NCBI GenBank assembly: GCA_023445495.1
Contig: JAEXLC010000279.1
Span: 14,126 to 78,125, forward strand
DNA from: Pseudomonadota bacterium
GTDB lineage: Bacteria; Pseudomonadota; Alphaproteobacteria; Sphingomonadales; Sphingomonadaceae
DNA length: 64,000 nt
Direction of reading: 5' to 3'
The notes under the pieces are model-generated. The model did not search any database. It had not been told where the DNA came from and worked only from the letters and a program-made list of their open reading frames with translations. Both the position numbers and the translations under genes were made by a program. The number at the start of each line of letters is the position of its first letter. Positions within the stretch are counted from its first letter, which is position 1. Shown in pieces: positions 30,857-39,688 of the stretch.

Positions 30857-33007
30857 ATGCCATCTAAAAACCTGCCAGCCGTGATCCGCACGCCCAAATG
30901 GCGTGACCTTGCCTTCTGGAAGCGCTTTGCGTTCTGGACCCTGATCAGCGGGGGCAGCCTGGCGCTGCTCGGCTTCATCGCGCTGCTGATCGCGGTCTAT
31001 TCGACCAAGTCGACGCTGCCGAGCTTCGACGAGCTCAAGTCGTCGCCCAACGGCCAGATGATCCGCGTCCACGCCGCGGACGGCACCGTGCTGGTCTCGC
31101 TCGGGCCGAGCTATGGCGAGTGGATCAAGTACGACCAGATTCCGCAGGTGATGAAGGACGCGATCATCGCGACCGAGGATCGCCGCTTCGAATCGCACTG
31201 GGGCGTCGATCCCGTCGGCGTCGCCCGCATGTTCTGGCGCGCCAAGCAGCTGCATGACGAGGGCCGGCGCCTGCAGGGTGGCTCGACCATCACCCAGCAG
31301 GTGGCGCGCACCATCTTCCTGTCGAACAAGTACGACCTCGGCCGCAAGGTGCGCGAGGGCATCATCGCGCTGTCGATGGAGCGCAAGTTCACCAAGAACG
31401 AGATTCTCGAGCTCTATCTCAACAAGGTCTATTTCGGCGGCGGCGCATACGGCATCGACGCGGCCAGCCGGAAGTTCTTCGGCCATCCGGCGACCAATCT
31501 GAGCCTGGCCGAGGCAGCGGTGATCGCCGGCCTGGTCAAGGCGCCGTCGCATTATTCGCCCACCGCCGATGCCGATGCGGCGATCGGCCGCGCCAGCGTC
31601 GTGCTCGACCTGATGGCCGAGACCGGCAAGATCACCGAGGCCCAGGCCAAGGGCACCGATCCGCGCACCGTGGCGCTCGCCCCCGAGCCCAAGCAGAACA
31701 GCGTGCGCTACTTCACCGACTGGGCGCTACCCCAGCTCGAAGTGCTGATCGACGAGACCGAGGCGCCGCTCGAAGTGTGGACCACGCTCGATCTCGGCAT
31801 GCAGCGCGCCGCCGACGATGCGATCCGCGCCAATGCGCCGAAGAACGCGCAGGGTGCGCTGGTCAGCCTCGATCGCGACGGCGCCGTGCGCGCGATGGTC
31901 GGCGGCAAGGACTATGTCGCCTCGATCTACAACCGCGCGACCCAGGCCACCCGCCAGCCGGGCTCGGCGTTCAAGCTGTTCGTCTATCTCGCCGCGCTGG
32001 AATCGGGCCACAAGCCCGACGACCTGGTGGTCGACGAGCCGGTGACGATCAATGGCTGGAGCCCCCGCAACAGCTCGGGCGCGTTCCGCGGCGAGATGAA
32101 CATCCGCACCGCCTTCGCCTATTCGGTCAACACGATCGCGGCGAAGCTCGGCCAGGAAGTCGGCTTCGGCGCGATCGCCGACATGGCGCGCCGCTTCGGC
32201 ATCACCACCCCGGTGGATACCCATCCGGCAATGGTGCTCGGCACGTCGGACGTCCGCCTGATCGACATGACCCGTGCCTTCGCCTCGGTGGCGAACAAGG
32301 GTGTGGCGGTGACGCCGTACGGGATCACCCGCGTCACAGCGAACAACGCGGTGATCTACCAGCACGAAGTCGACACCAGCCAGGTTCTCGTCGCGCCCTA
32401 TGTGGCGGCGCAGATGACCGACCTGATGCAGACCGCGGTTGCCACCGGCACCGGCCGCGCCGCGCAGATCGGCCGCCCGGTCGCGGGCAAGACCGGCACC
32501 ACTACCTCGAACAAGGATGGCTGGTTCGTCGGCTTCTCCTCGGGCCTGACCACTGGCGTGTGGATGGGCCGTGACGATGCCAAGGTCGTTCCCGGCCTGC
32601 AGGGCGGCACCGCACCGGCACGTGCCTTCCACGACTTCATGATAAAGGCCGTCGCCAAGCGCCCGGTCGAGCAGTTCGACACCCAGGTGACGCTGCCCGA
32701 ATATCAGCTCGACGAAGAGAATGCGGCCTATGGCGAGCCCGACAATGGCGTGTTCGTCGACGAGGACGGCAATCCGGTGCCCGAGGACCAGCAGCCGCGC
32801 GGCGACGGCACCGAGCAGGCCCAGCCCGGCCAGCCGCCGCAGGACGGACAGGAGCAGCAGCTCGACCAAGACTGGATCGACCGGATGACCGGGCGCCGGC
32901 CCTCGGCACCCGCCCAGCCGCAGCGCGATCCCCGGGACGCGCCGCGCGACGCACCCCGCCAGCCGGCGCCGCAGCCCCGCGACGAAGCGCCGCGCGGGCA
33001 GCAATGA
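30857..33007 (+). CDS. mrcA: penicillin-binding protein 1A (bifunctional)
   Basis: Builds and crosslinks peptidoglycan. 716 residues: a short cytoplasmic tail, one membrane anchor (about 24-49), a GT51 glycosyltransferase domain with catalytic Glu107 (ATEDRRF) and GGSTITQQ, then a transpeptidase domain with SxxK at Ser370 (PGSAFK), SVN near 424 and KTGTT near 544. The C-terminal ~100 residues are Pro/Gln/Asp-rich and probably disordered. The intervening OB-like domain of classical 850-residue PBP1A is largely missing, as in shorter alphaproteobacterial members. A repeat element follows. Confidence 0.95.
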   Translation: MPSKNLPAVIRTPKWRDLAFWKRFAFWTLISGGSLALLGFIALLIAVYSTKSTLPSFDELKSSPNGQMIRVHAADGTVLVSLGPSYGEWIKYDQIPQVMKDAIIATEDRRFESHWGVDPVGVARMFWRAKQLHDEGRRLQGGSTITQQVARTIFLSNKYDLGRKVREGIIALSMERKFTKNEILELYLNKVYFGGGAYGIDAASRKFFGHPATNLSLAEAAVIAGLVKAPSHYSPTADADAAIGRASVVLDLMAETGKITEAQAKGTDPRTVALAPEPKQNSVRYFTDWALPQLEVLIDETEAPLEVWTTLDLGMQRAADDAIRANAPKNAQGALVSLDRDGAVRAMVGGKDYVASIYNRATQATRQPGSAFKLFVYLAALESGHKPDDLVVDEPVTINGWSPRNSSGAFRGEMNIRTAFAYSVNTIAAKLGQEVGFGAIADMARRFGITTPVDTHPAMVLGTSDVRLIDMTRAFASVANKGVAVTPYGITRVTANNAVIYQHEVDTSQVLVAPYVAAQMTDLMQTAVATGTGRAAQIGRPVAGKTGTTTSNKDGWFVGFSSGLTTGVWMGRDDAKVVPGLQGGTAPARAFHDFMIKAVAKRPVEQFDTQVTLPEYQLDEENAAYGEPDNGVFVDEDGNPVPEDQQPRGDGTEQAQPGQPPQDGQEQQLDQDWIDRMTGRRPSAPAQPQRDPRDAPRDAPRQPAPQPRDEAPRGQQ

Positions 33008-33062
33008 GAATCTGAGGCTTCTTCCCAAAGGGAAGGGAGATTCAGCTTTCGACTTACATAAT

Positions 33063-33200
33063 CGTCATCCCCGCGCAGGCGGGGATCCAGGGTAGTCTGG
33101 GAATGCCCGTGCATTCGAACGCGTCATCGTCGGAACGTCGCAAAGTGTGCCGCACGCTCCTTGCTCGTGGCTCTGGATCCCCGCCTGCGCGGGGATGACG
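33063..33200. repeat. REP-like inverted repeat pair (copy c)
   Basis: The left unit begins CGTCATCCCCGCGCAGGCGG and the right unit is its inverse, ending TGCGCGGGGATGACG. About 80 bp of unique sequence lies between. It sits between the convergent pbp1A and YgjP-like genes, like copies a, b, d and e. Confidence 0.8.
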
Positions 33201-33216
33201 GAATTTAGGCTGCGCG

Positions 33217-33891
33217 CTACCGGCCGTACCAGTGCAGTCCGGCGCCGTTGCGCTTGAGCCAGGCGCGCGCCCGATCGGGATCGCCTTCGTAGAGTTCCGC
33301 CACCACCCGGTGGAACGCCGGCGAATGGTTCATATGGACGCGGTGTGCCACCTCATGCGCCACTGTCGAGCGGCGCACGAAGCTGGGCGCGAGCAATAGC
33401 CGCCAGCTGTAGCGGATCTGGCCGGACGCGGCGCAGCTGCCCCAGCGGCCGCGCGGGTCGCCGATCGAGACCTTGGTGACGCTCACCCCGGCACGCTCGG
33501 CATATTCGGCGGTTTCCTCGCTGAGCAGGTCGAGCGCCGCCTGGCGGAGCCAGCGCTCGATGCGCTTCTCCAGCCCTTCGCGCGGGCCGCCACAGAGCAG
33601 CTGGTCGCCGATCAGCCGCGGCGTACGGCCGGCGCCGGTGGCGGGCCAGACGATCTCGACCTCGGCATCGCCGATCGGAATCTGCGCGCCCGGCTCGAAC
33701 GGCCGTGCTTCGGGCATCTTGGCTTGCTGCGCCGCGATCCAGCCCTGATGCTCGCGCGCCCAGTCCATCGCCTTCTTCAGCGAGGCGCGCGGGGGCAAGG
33801 TGAGCTTTACCCGGCCACTGCGCGGATCGACCGAGAGCCGCATCCGCCGCGACCGGGCGTTGCGGACCACCTCGATCTCGGGATCGCTCAA
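33217..33891 (-). CDS. YgjP-like zinc metallopeptidase (SprT-related)
   Basis: A 224-residue protein of the YgjP/DUF45 family. The zinc-protease motif HEVAH is near residue 178, followed by HMNHSPAFH supplying a third histidine. The preceding RWGSCAASGQIRYSWRL is the family signature. The probable start is TTG at 33891, which overlaps the stop of the upstream gene as TTGA; the open frame back to 34110 is antisense-like filler. Last gene of the Sco1/YcgN-like/YgjP-like set. Confidence 0.85.
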   Translation of the reverse strand: MSDPEIEVVRNARSRRMRLSVDPRSGRVKLTLPPRASLKKAMDWAREHQGWIAAQQAKMPEARPFEPGAQIPIGDAEVEIVWPATGAGRTPRLIGDQLLCGGPREGLEKRIERWLRQAALDLLSEETAEYAERAGVSVTKVSIGDPRGRWGSCAASGQIRYSWRLLLAPSFVRRSTVAHEVAHRVHMNHSPAFHRVVAELYEGDPDRARAWLKRNGAGLHWYGR

Positions 33892-34322
33892 AGCTCGCGG
33901 TCCACCAGGTGATGCTCGAAATCGATCACATCGTCCTCGCTCACCGTCCAGCCGCGGGTCGACTGGCCGGCGGTGTGGACGGATTCGGGATCGCCACTGA
34001 CCAGATAGTGCCAGTCGGGCAAAGGCTTGCCTTCGCTGCGCAGGCGATAGGCGCAGGTGGAGGGCAGCCACTCGATCTCGGGGACGTTGCGCACGGTCAG
34101 CCGCACGCATTCCGGGACATAGGCGTGGCGGTGCTTGTAATCCGAGCAGCGGCCCATCCGCCGGTCGAGCAGGCGGCAGGCGACGTTGGTCGCGTGCAGC
34201 TCCCCCGTCTCCTCATCCTCCAGCTTGTGGATGCAGCATTTGCCGCAGCCGTCGCAAAGGGCTTCCCATTGCGCCCGGTCGAGCTTTTCCAGCGGCAGGT
34301 CTTCCCAGAATTTCCCGGTCAT
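33888..34322 (-). CDS. YcgN/UPF0260 family cysteine-cluster protein
   Basis: A 144-residue member of the UPF0260/YkgJ-type group. The N-terminal motif CDGCGKCC (Cys23, 26, 29, 30) and later cysteines (RCSDYKHR, PECVRL, STCAYR) could bind zinc or an iron-sulfur cluster. The biochemical role is unknown. It starts at ATG 34322, overlapping the Sco1 gene stop by 4 bp, and its own stop overlaps the TTG start of the YgjP-like gene. Confidence 0.88.
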   Translation of the reverse strand: MTGKFWEDLPLEKLDRAQWEALCDGCGKCCIHKLEDEETGELHATNVACRLLDRRMGRCSDYKHRHAYVPECVRLTVRNVPEIEWLPSTCAYRLRSEGKPLPDWHYLVSGDPESVHTAGQSTRGWTVSEDDVIDFEHHLVDREL

Positions 34323-34903
34323 TTCACCCAATGTTCGAGCTCCGCCACCAGGGCGGGCGCATCCTTCTCGATCGGCAGCGACGTGATTGGCTTGCCGTCC
34401 CGATCCATAAGATAGGCAATCTGGCTGTGCCCTACCAGATAGGCGCCACCCGGGCCGGGCGCTTCCTTCTTCGCATAGACCGCATATTGCCTGGTCACCG
34501 CCTGGATCGCCGCCGGGGTGCCGGTGAGGCCGACGATCCGATCGTCGAAATTGCGGACGAACTCGCCGACCACCTTGGGCGTGTCGCGCTCGGGATCGAC
34601 GGTGATGAAGACCGGCACGATCGCCTTCGCCTTGTCCGGCGCCTGCTTGTCGAGCGTCTTCATCGCCTGGCCGATCTTGAGCATGTCGTTCGGGCAGATG
34701 TCCGGGCAATAGGTGTAGCCGAAATAGACCACCCGGTATTTGCCGGCGAAATCGCTGTCGCGCACCGTCTTGCCGGCGGGATCGGTGAGCGCGAACGGCC
34801 CGCCGATCCGCGCTCCGGCGAGCGGGGGCTCGTCGGCCGCGCCGCCGCTGCAGCCTGAGACGATCAGTAGCAAAGGCGCAAAGGCCTGAAATATCCTGCT
34901 CAT
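34319..34903 (-). CDS. Sco1/SenC/PrrC family copper-handling lipoprotein
   Basis: Thioredoxin-fold protein that delivers copper to the CuA site of cytochrome c oxidase. The 194-residue product has a lipoprotein signal ending at Cys18 (VSGC). The copper ligands are CPDIC (Cys66 and Cys70) and a His in VGHSQ near residue 160. The ATG at 34903 is chosen for the short lipoprotein signal; ATGs at 34918 and 34942 are alternatives. No oxidase genes lie nearby. First gene of a three-gene overlapping set. Confidence 0.9.
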   Translation of the reverse strand: MSRIFQAFAPLLLIVSGCSGGAADEPPLAGARIGGPFALTDPAGKTVRDSDFAGKYRVVYFGYTYCPDICPNDMLKIGQAMKTLDKQAPDKAKAIVPVFITVDPERDTPKVVGEFVRNFDDRIVGLTGTPAAIQAVTRQYAVYAKKEAPGPGGAYLVGHSQIAYLMDRDGKPITSLPIEKDAPALVAELEHWVK

Positions 34904-34972
34904 GGTATCGCCAGCCATGATCTGATAGTCCGGGGCTTGCAAGCACTGCCGCTATGGGGTTTGGGCAAACAC

Positions 34973-35590
34973 ATGATCGTACGCGTAATGGGCGCCGCCG
35001 GCGCCGCCCTGCTGATGCTCGCCGCCGTGCCGGCATCGGCCCAGCAATTCTCGGACAGCTATAATTTCCTCAACGCCATCCGCGAGACGGACGGCGTCAA
35101 GGTGAACAAGTATCTCGAGAACAAGTCGCTCCGCATCGTCAATGCGAAGGACCGCTCGACCGGCGAAGGCGCGCTGCACATCGTGGTGAAGCGCAATGAC
35201 TCGACCTATCTGCGCGTGCTGCTCCAGCAGGACGACATCAACGCCAATCTCGCGGACAATCGCGGCAACACCCCGCTGATCCTCGCCGCCGAGCGCGGCT
35301 GGGGCGAGGGCGTGCAGATCCTGGTCAAGTACGGCGCGAACGTGAACATGGCGAACAGCAGCGGCGAGACCCCGCTGATCCGCGCCGTGCAGGTGCATGA
35401 CATCGACGTGGTCCGCCAGCTGCTCGAGGCCGGCGCCAATCCGGACCGCACCGACAATGTCACCGGCAAGTCCGCCCGCGACTATGCCCGCGACGAGACC
35501 CGCTATCCGCAGATCGCCAAGCTGCTCAACGAAGCGCCCAAGGGCGGCAAGAGCAGCGGCGCCGCGGCGCCGGCCGGCCCGAAGCTCTAA
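34973..35590 (+). CDS. exported ankyrin-repeat protein
   Basis: A 205-residue protein with a signal peptide (residues 1-24, cleaved after ASA) and about four ankyrin repeats between residues 60 and 175 (GNTPLILAAERGWGEGVQIL, GETPLIRAVQVHDIDVVRQL). The tail is Gly/Ala-rich. Probably a periplasmic protein-binding scaffold; no partner can be named. The ATG at 34973 is preferred over the frame's first start at 34937. A strong hairpin follows the stop. Confidence 0.85.
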   Translation: MIVRVMGAAGAALLMLAAVPASAQQFSDSYNFLNAIRETDGVKVNKYLENKSLRIVNAKDRSTGEGALHIVVKRNDSTYLRVLLQQDDINANLADNRGNTPLILAAERGWGEGVQILVKYGANVNMANSSGETPLIRAVQVHDIDVVRQLLEAGANPDRTDNVTGKSARDYARDETRYPQIAKLLNEAPKGGKSSGAAAPAGPKL

Positions 35591-35600
35591 GGCCCGTCAC

Positions 35601-35627
35601 GGAAGCCGGGAAGGCCCGGCTTCCCCC
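35601..35627 (+). terminator. terminator hairpin after the ankyrin gene
   Basis: GGAAGCCGGG-AAGG-CCCGGCTTCC is a perfect 10-bp stem, followed by CCCTTT. It lies 11 bp past the stop, in the gap convergent with mmcB. Confidence 0.7.
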
Positions 35628-35661
35628 TTTCGATACCAGGCCAGCTATTCTGCCAGCGGCG

Positions 35662-36144
35662 CTAGAACACCGCTTCCGCGTCGGGATCGAGGATCTGGAT
35701 CACCCGGCGCGCGGCACGGCGGGCAAAGGCGAGGGTGGTCTTCTTGCGGGTGGGGGCGGGCAGCGGCACCGTCGCCGCTTCGCGCATCACCGCCGCATCG
35801 TAACGATCCGCCACGATCAGCCCGGCGCGCGCCGGCAGGAAACCTTCCTGCTCGAACGGGCGCAGGTCGAAACCCTCGGGCACCGCCCAGAAGAAGCGGT
35901 CGCAATGGGCGAGATAATCGGTCCATTTGCCGTCGCCGAGCAGATCGGCGCGCGACACCTTGATCTCGACGATGACGATGTTGCCACGCGAATCGATCGC
36001 CATCAGATCGGCGCGGCGGCCGCCCTCGAGCGGCACTTCGGCCAGCGCGACGCAATCATGGCGCAGCAGCAGGCGCGTTACCCCGCGTGCCACATCGGCG
36101 GCGATCAGCGGGTCTTCCTGAATCGAAACGGCCGGGGAGTTCAT
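35662..36144 (-). CDS. mmcB: MmcB family DNA repair protein
   Basis: A 160-residue protein of the MmcB family, named for mitomycin C sensitivity in Caulobacter. The central block GRRADLMAIDSRGNIVIVEI has the look of a PD-(D/E)xK nuclease core, with Asp and the ExK in EIKVS. The ATG at 36144 lies inside the seven-base loop of a perfect 12-bp hairpin (36126-36156). A GTG 17 codons further in is an alternative start. Confidence 0.88.
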   Translation of the reverse strand: MNSPAVSIQEDPLIAADVARGVTRLLLRHDCVALAEVPLEGGRRADLMAIDSRGNIVIVEIKVSRADLLGDGKWTDYLAHCDRFFWAVPEGFDLRPFEQEGFLPARAGLIVADRYDAAVMREAATVPLPAPTRKKTTLAFARRAARRVIQILDPDAEAVF

Positions 36145-36156
36145 CCCCGGCCGTTT
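36126..36156. promoter_or_regulatory. perfect 12-bp hairpin with the mmcB start codon in its loop
   Basis: AAACGGCCGGGG pairs perfectly with CCCCGGCCGTTT across a seven-base loop that, on the minus strand, reads ATGAACT. The stem buries the only G-rich stretch upstream of the start codon. It may end transcripts of the upstream SleB-type gene, control mmcB translation, or both. Confidence 0.7.
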
Positions 36157-36194
36157 AGAACATTAAGCGAACGCGGGGACCCCCGCGACTCGGC

Positions 36195-36839
36195 TCAACG
36201 ATAGAAAACGTGGTTGCCGACCGAGCCGACACGAGCGCGCTTCCAGCTCGGCTTCACATAGCGGGCATGGAAATAGAGCGCTTCCGGCACCGGCGAATCC
36301 CACTGGTCCTTCATCGCGACCTGGGCAACGGCGAGCGCCTTCTTCCACTGGCCGTTCGACGGCGGGGTCGGCAGCTTGCCGCCGCGCACGAACGAGAACT
36401 GGCCGCGCTGGGTGACGACACCGCACACCGAAGTGGGGAAACGGCCCGACTCGGTCCGGTTGAGGATCACATCGGCAACCGCGAGCTGGCCCGAAAGCGG
36501 CTCGCCCTTGGCTTCGTAATAGATGCTGACGGCGAGGCAGTTGAGCTCGCGGTCGAGCGACGCGGGCGCATCCTGCGCAGCCACGGCATCGGACAGCGAA
36601 TCGAAATCTTCGTCCGCATCCGCATTGGGGATCGGCTGGACGATTTCCGTCTTTTCCTGGACCGGAGTCGGCGCGGCCTGCGGGGCCGGCGCGGGAACCT
36701 GCTGGAGGTTCTGGACGTTGACCTGATGAACCGGCGCATCCTGCACGGTGTTGGTCACGTCGAGCGTGGCGGCATTCGCAAGTGCGCCAGCGCAAAAAGT
36801 CACGGCCGCGAAACCCGCGGCGCGATGGATGAACTTCAT
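36195..36839 (-). CDS. SleB-type cell wall hydrolase
   Basis: A 214-residue exported protein with a Hydrolase_2 (SleB-like lytic) domain. Signal peptide about 1-23 (ending ANA); a Pro/Ala/Gln-rich linker to about 65; catalytic domain about 98-214, with the glutamate Glu109 in SIYYEAKGEPLSGQ and QFSFVRGGK. Expected to cleave peptidoglycan glycan strands in the periplasm. Single gene, 156 bp downstream of the DUF1491 gene start region on the opposite side. Confidence 0.9.
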   Translation of the reverse strand: MKFIHRAAGFAAVTFCAGALANAATLDVTNTVQDAPVHQVNVQNLQQVPAPAPQAAPTPVQEKTEIVQPIPNADADEDFDSLSDAVAAQDAPASLDRELNCLAVSIYYEAKGEPLSGQLAVADVILNRTESGRFPTSVCGVVTQRGQFSFVRGGKLPTPPSNGQWKKALAVAQVAMKDQWDSPVPEALYFHARYVKPSWKRARVGSVGNHVFYR

Positions 36840-36995
36840 TAGGGTTCGTTACTGTGCGGTTGGTGCGCGGCCGGCCCTGTTTCTCATATGGGCCGCCGGG
36901 CTTCCCCCCCGACTGCGTAACCGACCGACTTCACACCCCGGCAGGCACAACGCGATTGAAAGTGACCGGCCCTTTCGCCGCGCGCGAGGCTTATG

Positions 36996-37334
36996 TCAAT
37001 TCAATGTCATCGTTTCAGCGGCGAACCGTTCGCCGTCTGCGATATCCAGTTCAACCACCCACAGGTCGGAATCGCGCTCGCGACGCCGCTTCCAATAGGC
37101 GGTGACTTCGCCGTCATCGGCAAGTTCTTGAGGACCCGAGCGAATTAGCGCGGCCCCGCCATCAGGACCAAGGCCACGCTCGAAGAAGCGCGGATTGGCA
37201 CCCCGTTCGACCAGCAGCAGCAGCACCGCGCCCGCCATCGCATCGCCTTTTGCCAGCACCATCGCGCTGCCGCCGGCACCCTCGGCACGGCGGATCAGCG
37301 CGTTGACCAGCACATTTGTGGCAAGCCGGGCCAT
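36996..37334 (-). CDS. DUF1491 family protein
   Basis: A 112-residue alphaproteobacterial protein of unknown function with the family pattern (NALIRRAEGAGGSAMVLAKG, RRERDSDLWVVELD). Its ATG overlaps the stop of the upstream thioesterase gene by one base (TGATG), so ptsN, the thioesterase gene and this gene read as one unit. Confidence 0.85.
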   Translation of the reverse strand: MARLATNVLVNALIRRAEGAGGSAMVLAKGDAMAGAVLLLLVERGANPRFFERGLGPDGGAALIRSGPQELADDGEVTAYWKRRRERDSDLWVVELDIADGERFAAETMTLN

Positions 37335-37813
37335 CAGCCCTGGGAATAGCCGGGCAGCGTGGCGAGCGGGATGCGCGAGCGCATGAAGGTGCCGGTGCCG
37401 CGCGCCGCTTCCTCGCCGGTCGCATCGATCAGCCGCGCCTCGCCGACGAACACGCGGCGCTGCCCGCTTACCCAGCGCCCCTCCGCCACCACCGGCCCGG
37501 GCCCCAAAGGCTTGGTGAGCAGCAGGTTGAACTGGGTGGTGAGCACGAAGCGATCGGTGACGAGGCTGTTCACCGCATAGAAGGCGGCATCGTCGAGCAT
37601 CTTGAAATAGCTCGTGCCATGCGCCGCGCCGGCGGCATGGAAATAGCGCTCGTCGATATCGAAGCGAATGCGCGCGACGCCGGGTTCCGGGATTTCGAGC
37701 ACGGACTCGAACAGCCGGTTGATCGGCGCCGCGGCGTACAAGGATTCGAGCGCGCGGAAATGCGCCTCGGCCCCGGTGGGGGATTCAGGCCCAATCACGT
37801 CAGGCAGCGTCAC
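37334..37813 (-). CDS. PaaI-type hotdog thioesterase
   Basis: A 159-residue single hotdog-fold domain, expected to hydrolyse acyl-CoA or related thioesters. The core is AAGAAHGTSYFKMLDDAAFY, where the Asp/Glu-type catalytic region lies, followed by LTTQFNLLLTKPL. Start: GTG at 37813 with GGAG upstream, overlapping the ptsN stop by 14 bp; a second GTG at 37798 is possible. The substrate is unknown. Confidence 0.82.
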   Translation of the reverse strand: MTLPDVIGPESPTGAEAHFRALESLYAAAPINRLFESVLEIPEPGVARIRFDIDERYFHAAGAAHGTSYFKMLDDAAFYAVNSLVTDRFVLTTQFNLLLTKPLGPGPVVAEGRWVSGQRRVFVGEARLIDATGEEAARGTGTFMRSRIPLATLPGYSQG

Positions 37814-38267
37814 GCGTCTCCACGCCGGCGAGAAGCGCATAGAGCGCATCGCGCGAGCCTGCGCCGCGCAGCTTGGCGGCAATGGTCTTGTCGCGCAGCA
37901 GCCGCGAGACACAGGCCAGCGCCTTTAGATGCTCGGCACCCGCGCCCACCGGCGAGAGCAGCATGAACACCAGATCGACCGGCAGCTCGTCCACCGCGCC
38001 GAAATCGACGGGCTTGTCGAGCCGCACGAACACCCCGCAGACGCGGCGGATGCTGTCGAGCTTGCCATGCGGGATGGCGATGCCGGCGCCGAAGCCGGTG
38101 GAACCAAGCTTCTCGCGCTCGGCGAGCGTATCGGCGACGCCGCGGGCGTCGAGGCCATAGGCCTCGGCCGCGGCGGCCCCCAGCGCTGCGAACAGCGCTT
38201 TCTTGCTGGCAACGCTCACGCCGGAGAGCACTGCCTCCGGCACGAGCAAATCACTGATCGTCGTCAT
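37800..38267 (-). CDS. ptsN: PTS nitrogen-regulatory enzyme IIA
   Basis: EIIA-Ntr, the terminal phosphoacceptor of the nitrogen-related phosphotransferase chain, which regulates metabolism and K+ transport. 155 residues with phosphorylated His67 in GIAIPHGKL. It lies just downstream of hpf, as is common in proteobacteria, though rpoN is not next to them here. The ATG at 38267 is preferred over the open frame to 38339. Confidence 0.94.
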   Translation of the reverse strand: MTTISDLLVPEAVLSGVSVASKKALFAALGAAAAEAYGLDARGVADTLAEREKLGSTGFGAGIAIPHGKLDSIRRVCGVFVRLDKPVDFGAVDELPVDLVFMLLSPVGAGAEHLKALACVSRLLRDKTIAAKLRGAGSRDALYALLAGVETRDAA

Positions 38268-38311
38268 CGAAATTCCAGTTGAGGTCCGCCCCCCCGGGGC
38301 CTGCCTAATAC

Positions 38312-38914
38312 TCAGGCGGCGCGATTGGGTTCCACCCATCCGATCGTCCCGTCGCCGCGCCGATACACCATGTTATGGGCGCCCGTCGCGCTGTTTTTGA
38401 ACAGCAGGGCGTTGGTGTTGCGGAGGTCGAGCATCATAACTGCGTCCGAAACGGTTGCATCGGGCACATCGACCCGGGTCTCGGCGATGATCAGCGGTGC
38501 ATCCGAGGCCTCGTCCTCTTCCGCGCTTTCCTGGAACAGCGTGTAGCCGGCATTGTTGTCGTACGATCCGTTGTCGTACGCGCCATTCTCGGCAAAGGCG
38601 TTGACCACGCCGTTCTGCCGGTCCTTGAGGCGGCGGGTATAGCGGCGAAGCTGCTTGTCGATGCGATCGGCCGCGCCGTCGAACGCGCCATGCGCTTCCA
38701 TGCCCTTGTTGGTCGCCTTGAGGACCAGGCCCTGCATCACATGCATGACGATGTCGCAGGTGAAGCCGTTATCGTGCGGCCCCTTGCCGAAGGTCGCCTG
38801 GGAGGAGAGAGCGCGCGAGAAATATTTGTCGGCGATCCCCTGGAGCCGTTCGGTCACCTGCTCCTTGAGCGCGGCGCCAGTCTCGACCTGATGCCCAGAA
38901 ACCCGAATGTCCAT
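38312..38914 (-). CDS. hpf: ribosome hibernation promoting factor, long form
   Basis: Binds stationary-phase ribosomes and promotes 100S dimers. 200 residues: the N-terminal HPF/YfiA domain (MDIRVSGHQVETGAALKEQV, about 1-100), an acidic linker, and the C-terminal dimerisation domain (VMMLDLRNTNALLFKN, about 150-200) that defines the long form. Upstream of ptsN on the same strand, 44 bp apart. Confidence 0.95.
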   Translation of the reverse strand: MDIRVSGHQVETGAALKEQVTERLQGIADKYFSRALSSQATFGKGPHDNGFTCDIVMHVMQGLVLKATNKGMEAHGAFDGAADRIDKQLRRYTRRLKDRQNGVVNAFAENGAYDNGSYDNNAGYTLFQESAEEDEASDAPLIIAETRVDVPDATVSDAVMMLDLRNTNALLFKNSATGAHNMVYRRGDGTIGWVEPNRAA

Positions 38915-38988
38915 CGTTCACCTCCACTTTTATGAGGACCCTAGCTGGGGCGGGGTCCGGACCGATTGACCGCGGTCAACTGCCGGGA

Positions 38989-39681
38989 TCAAACGGTCGG
39001 GGCGGCGCCCCAGAGCGGGTCCTCCATCTTGGAAAGAAAGGCTGCGTGGCGTTCGAGTTCCGCCGGACTCGCAGCAAATTGTCGTGCAGGGCGCACATGT
39101 ACCCGTGTCGGCGCCTCGGCGGCGGTCTCGCGCACCACCGGCGCGTCCACCGCCAGGCCCAGCGTGATCTGCCGGCCGCCGGTCAGCTCGACATAGACCT
39201 GCGCCAGCAGCGAGGCGTCGATCAGCGCGCCGTGCAGCGTGCGCTGGGTCAGGTCGATGCCGTAGCGCGAGCAGAGCGCGTCCAGCGTATGCTTGGCGCC
39301 GGGATGCTTCACCCGGGCGATCGCCAGCGTATCGACCATGCGGCTCAGATCGACGATCGGCCGGCCGCTGCGGATCAGCTCGCCATTGATGAAGCCGAAG
39401 TCGAAATTGGCGTTGTGCGCGATCATCGGGCTGTCGCCGATGAACTCGAGCATGTCCTCGACGACATCCTCGAACAGCGGCTTGTCCGAGAGGAACGTGT
39501 CCGACAGGCCGTGGACGTTGAACGCCTCGATCGGCATCGGCCGCTGGGGATTGATATAGACGTGGAAGTTGCGCCCGGTCAGCACCCGGTTGACCAGCTC
39601 GACGCAGCCGATCTCGACCAGCCGGTCGCCACCAGAGAAGCTGAGCCCGGTGGTTTCGGTGTCGAACACGATTTCACGCAT
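38989..39681 (-). CDS. dnaQ: DNA polymerase III epsilon subunit (proofreading exonuclease)
   Basis: 3'-5' exonuclease of the replicative polymerase. 230 residues. Exo I is MREIVFDTETTG (Asp7, Glu9), Exo II is HNANFDFGFIN, and Exo III is HGALIDASLLAQVY. The ATG at 39681 places Exo I at the N-terminus; the 15 residues upstream in the open frame are not family-like. It follows coaE by 7 bp in the leftward block beginning at ppsR. Confidence 0.95.
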   Translation of the reverse strand: MREIVFDTETTGLSFSGGDRLVEIGCVELVNRVLTGRNFHVYINPQRPMPIEAFNVHGLSDTFLSDKPLFEDVVEDMLEFIGDSPMIAHNANFDFGFINGELIRSGRPIVDLSRMVDTLAIARVKHPGAKHTLDALCSRYGIDLTQRTLHGALIDASLLAQVYVELTGGRQITLGLAVDAPVVRETAAEAPTRVHVRPARQFAASPAELERHAAFLSKMEDPLWGAAPTV

Positions 39682-39688
39682 TGCGACC

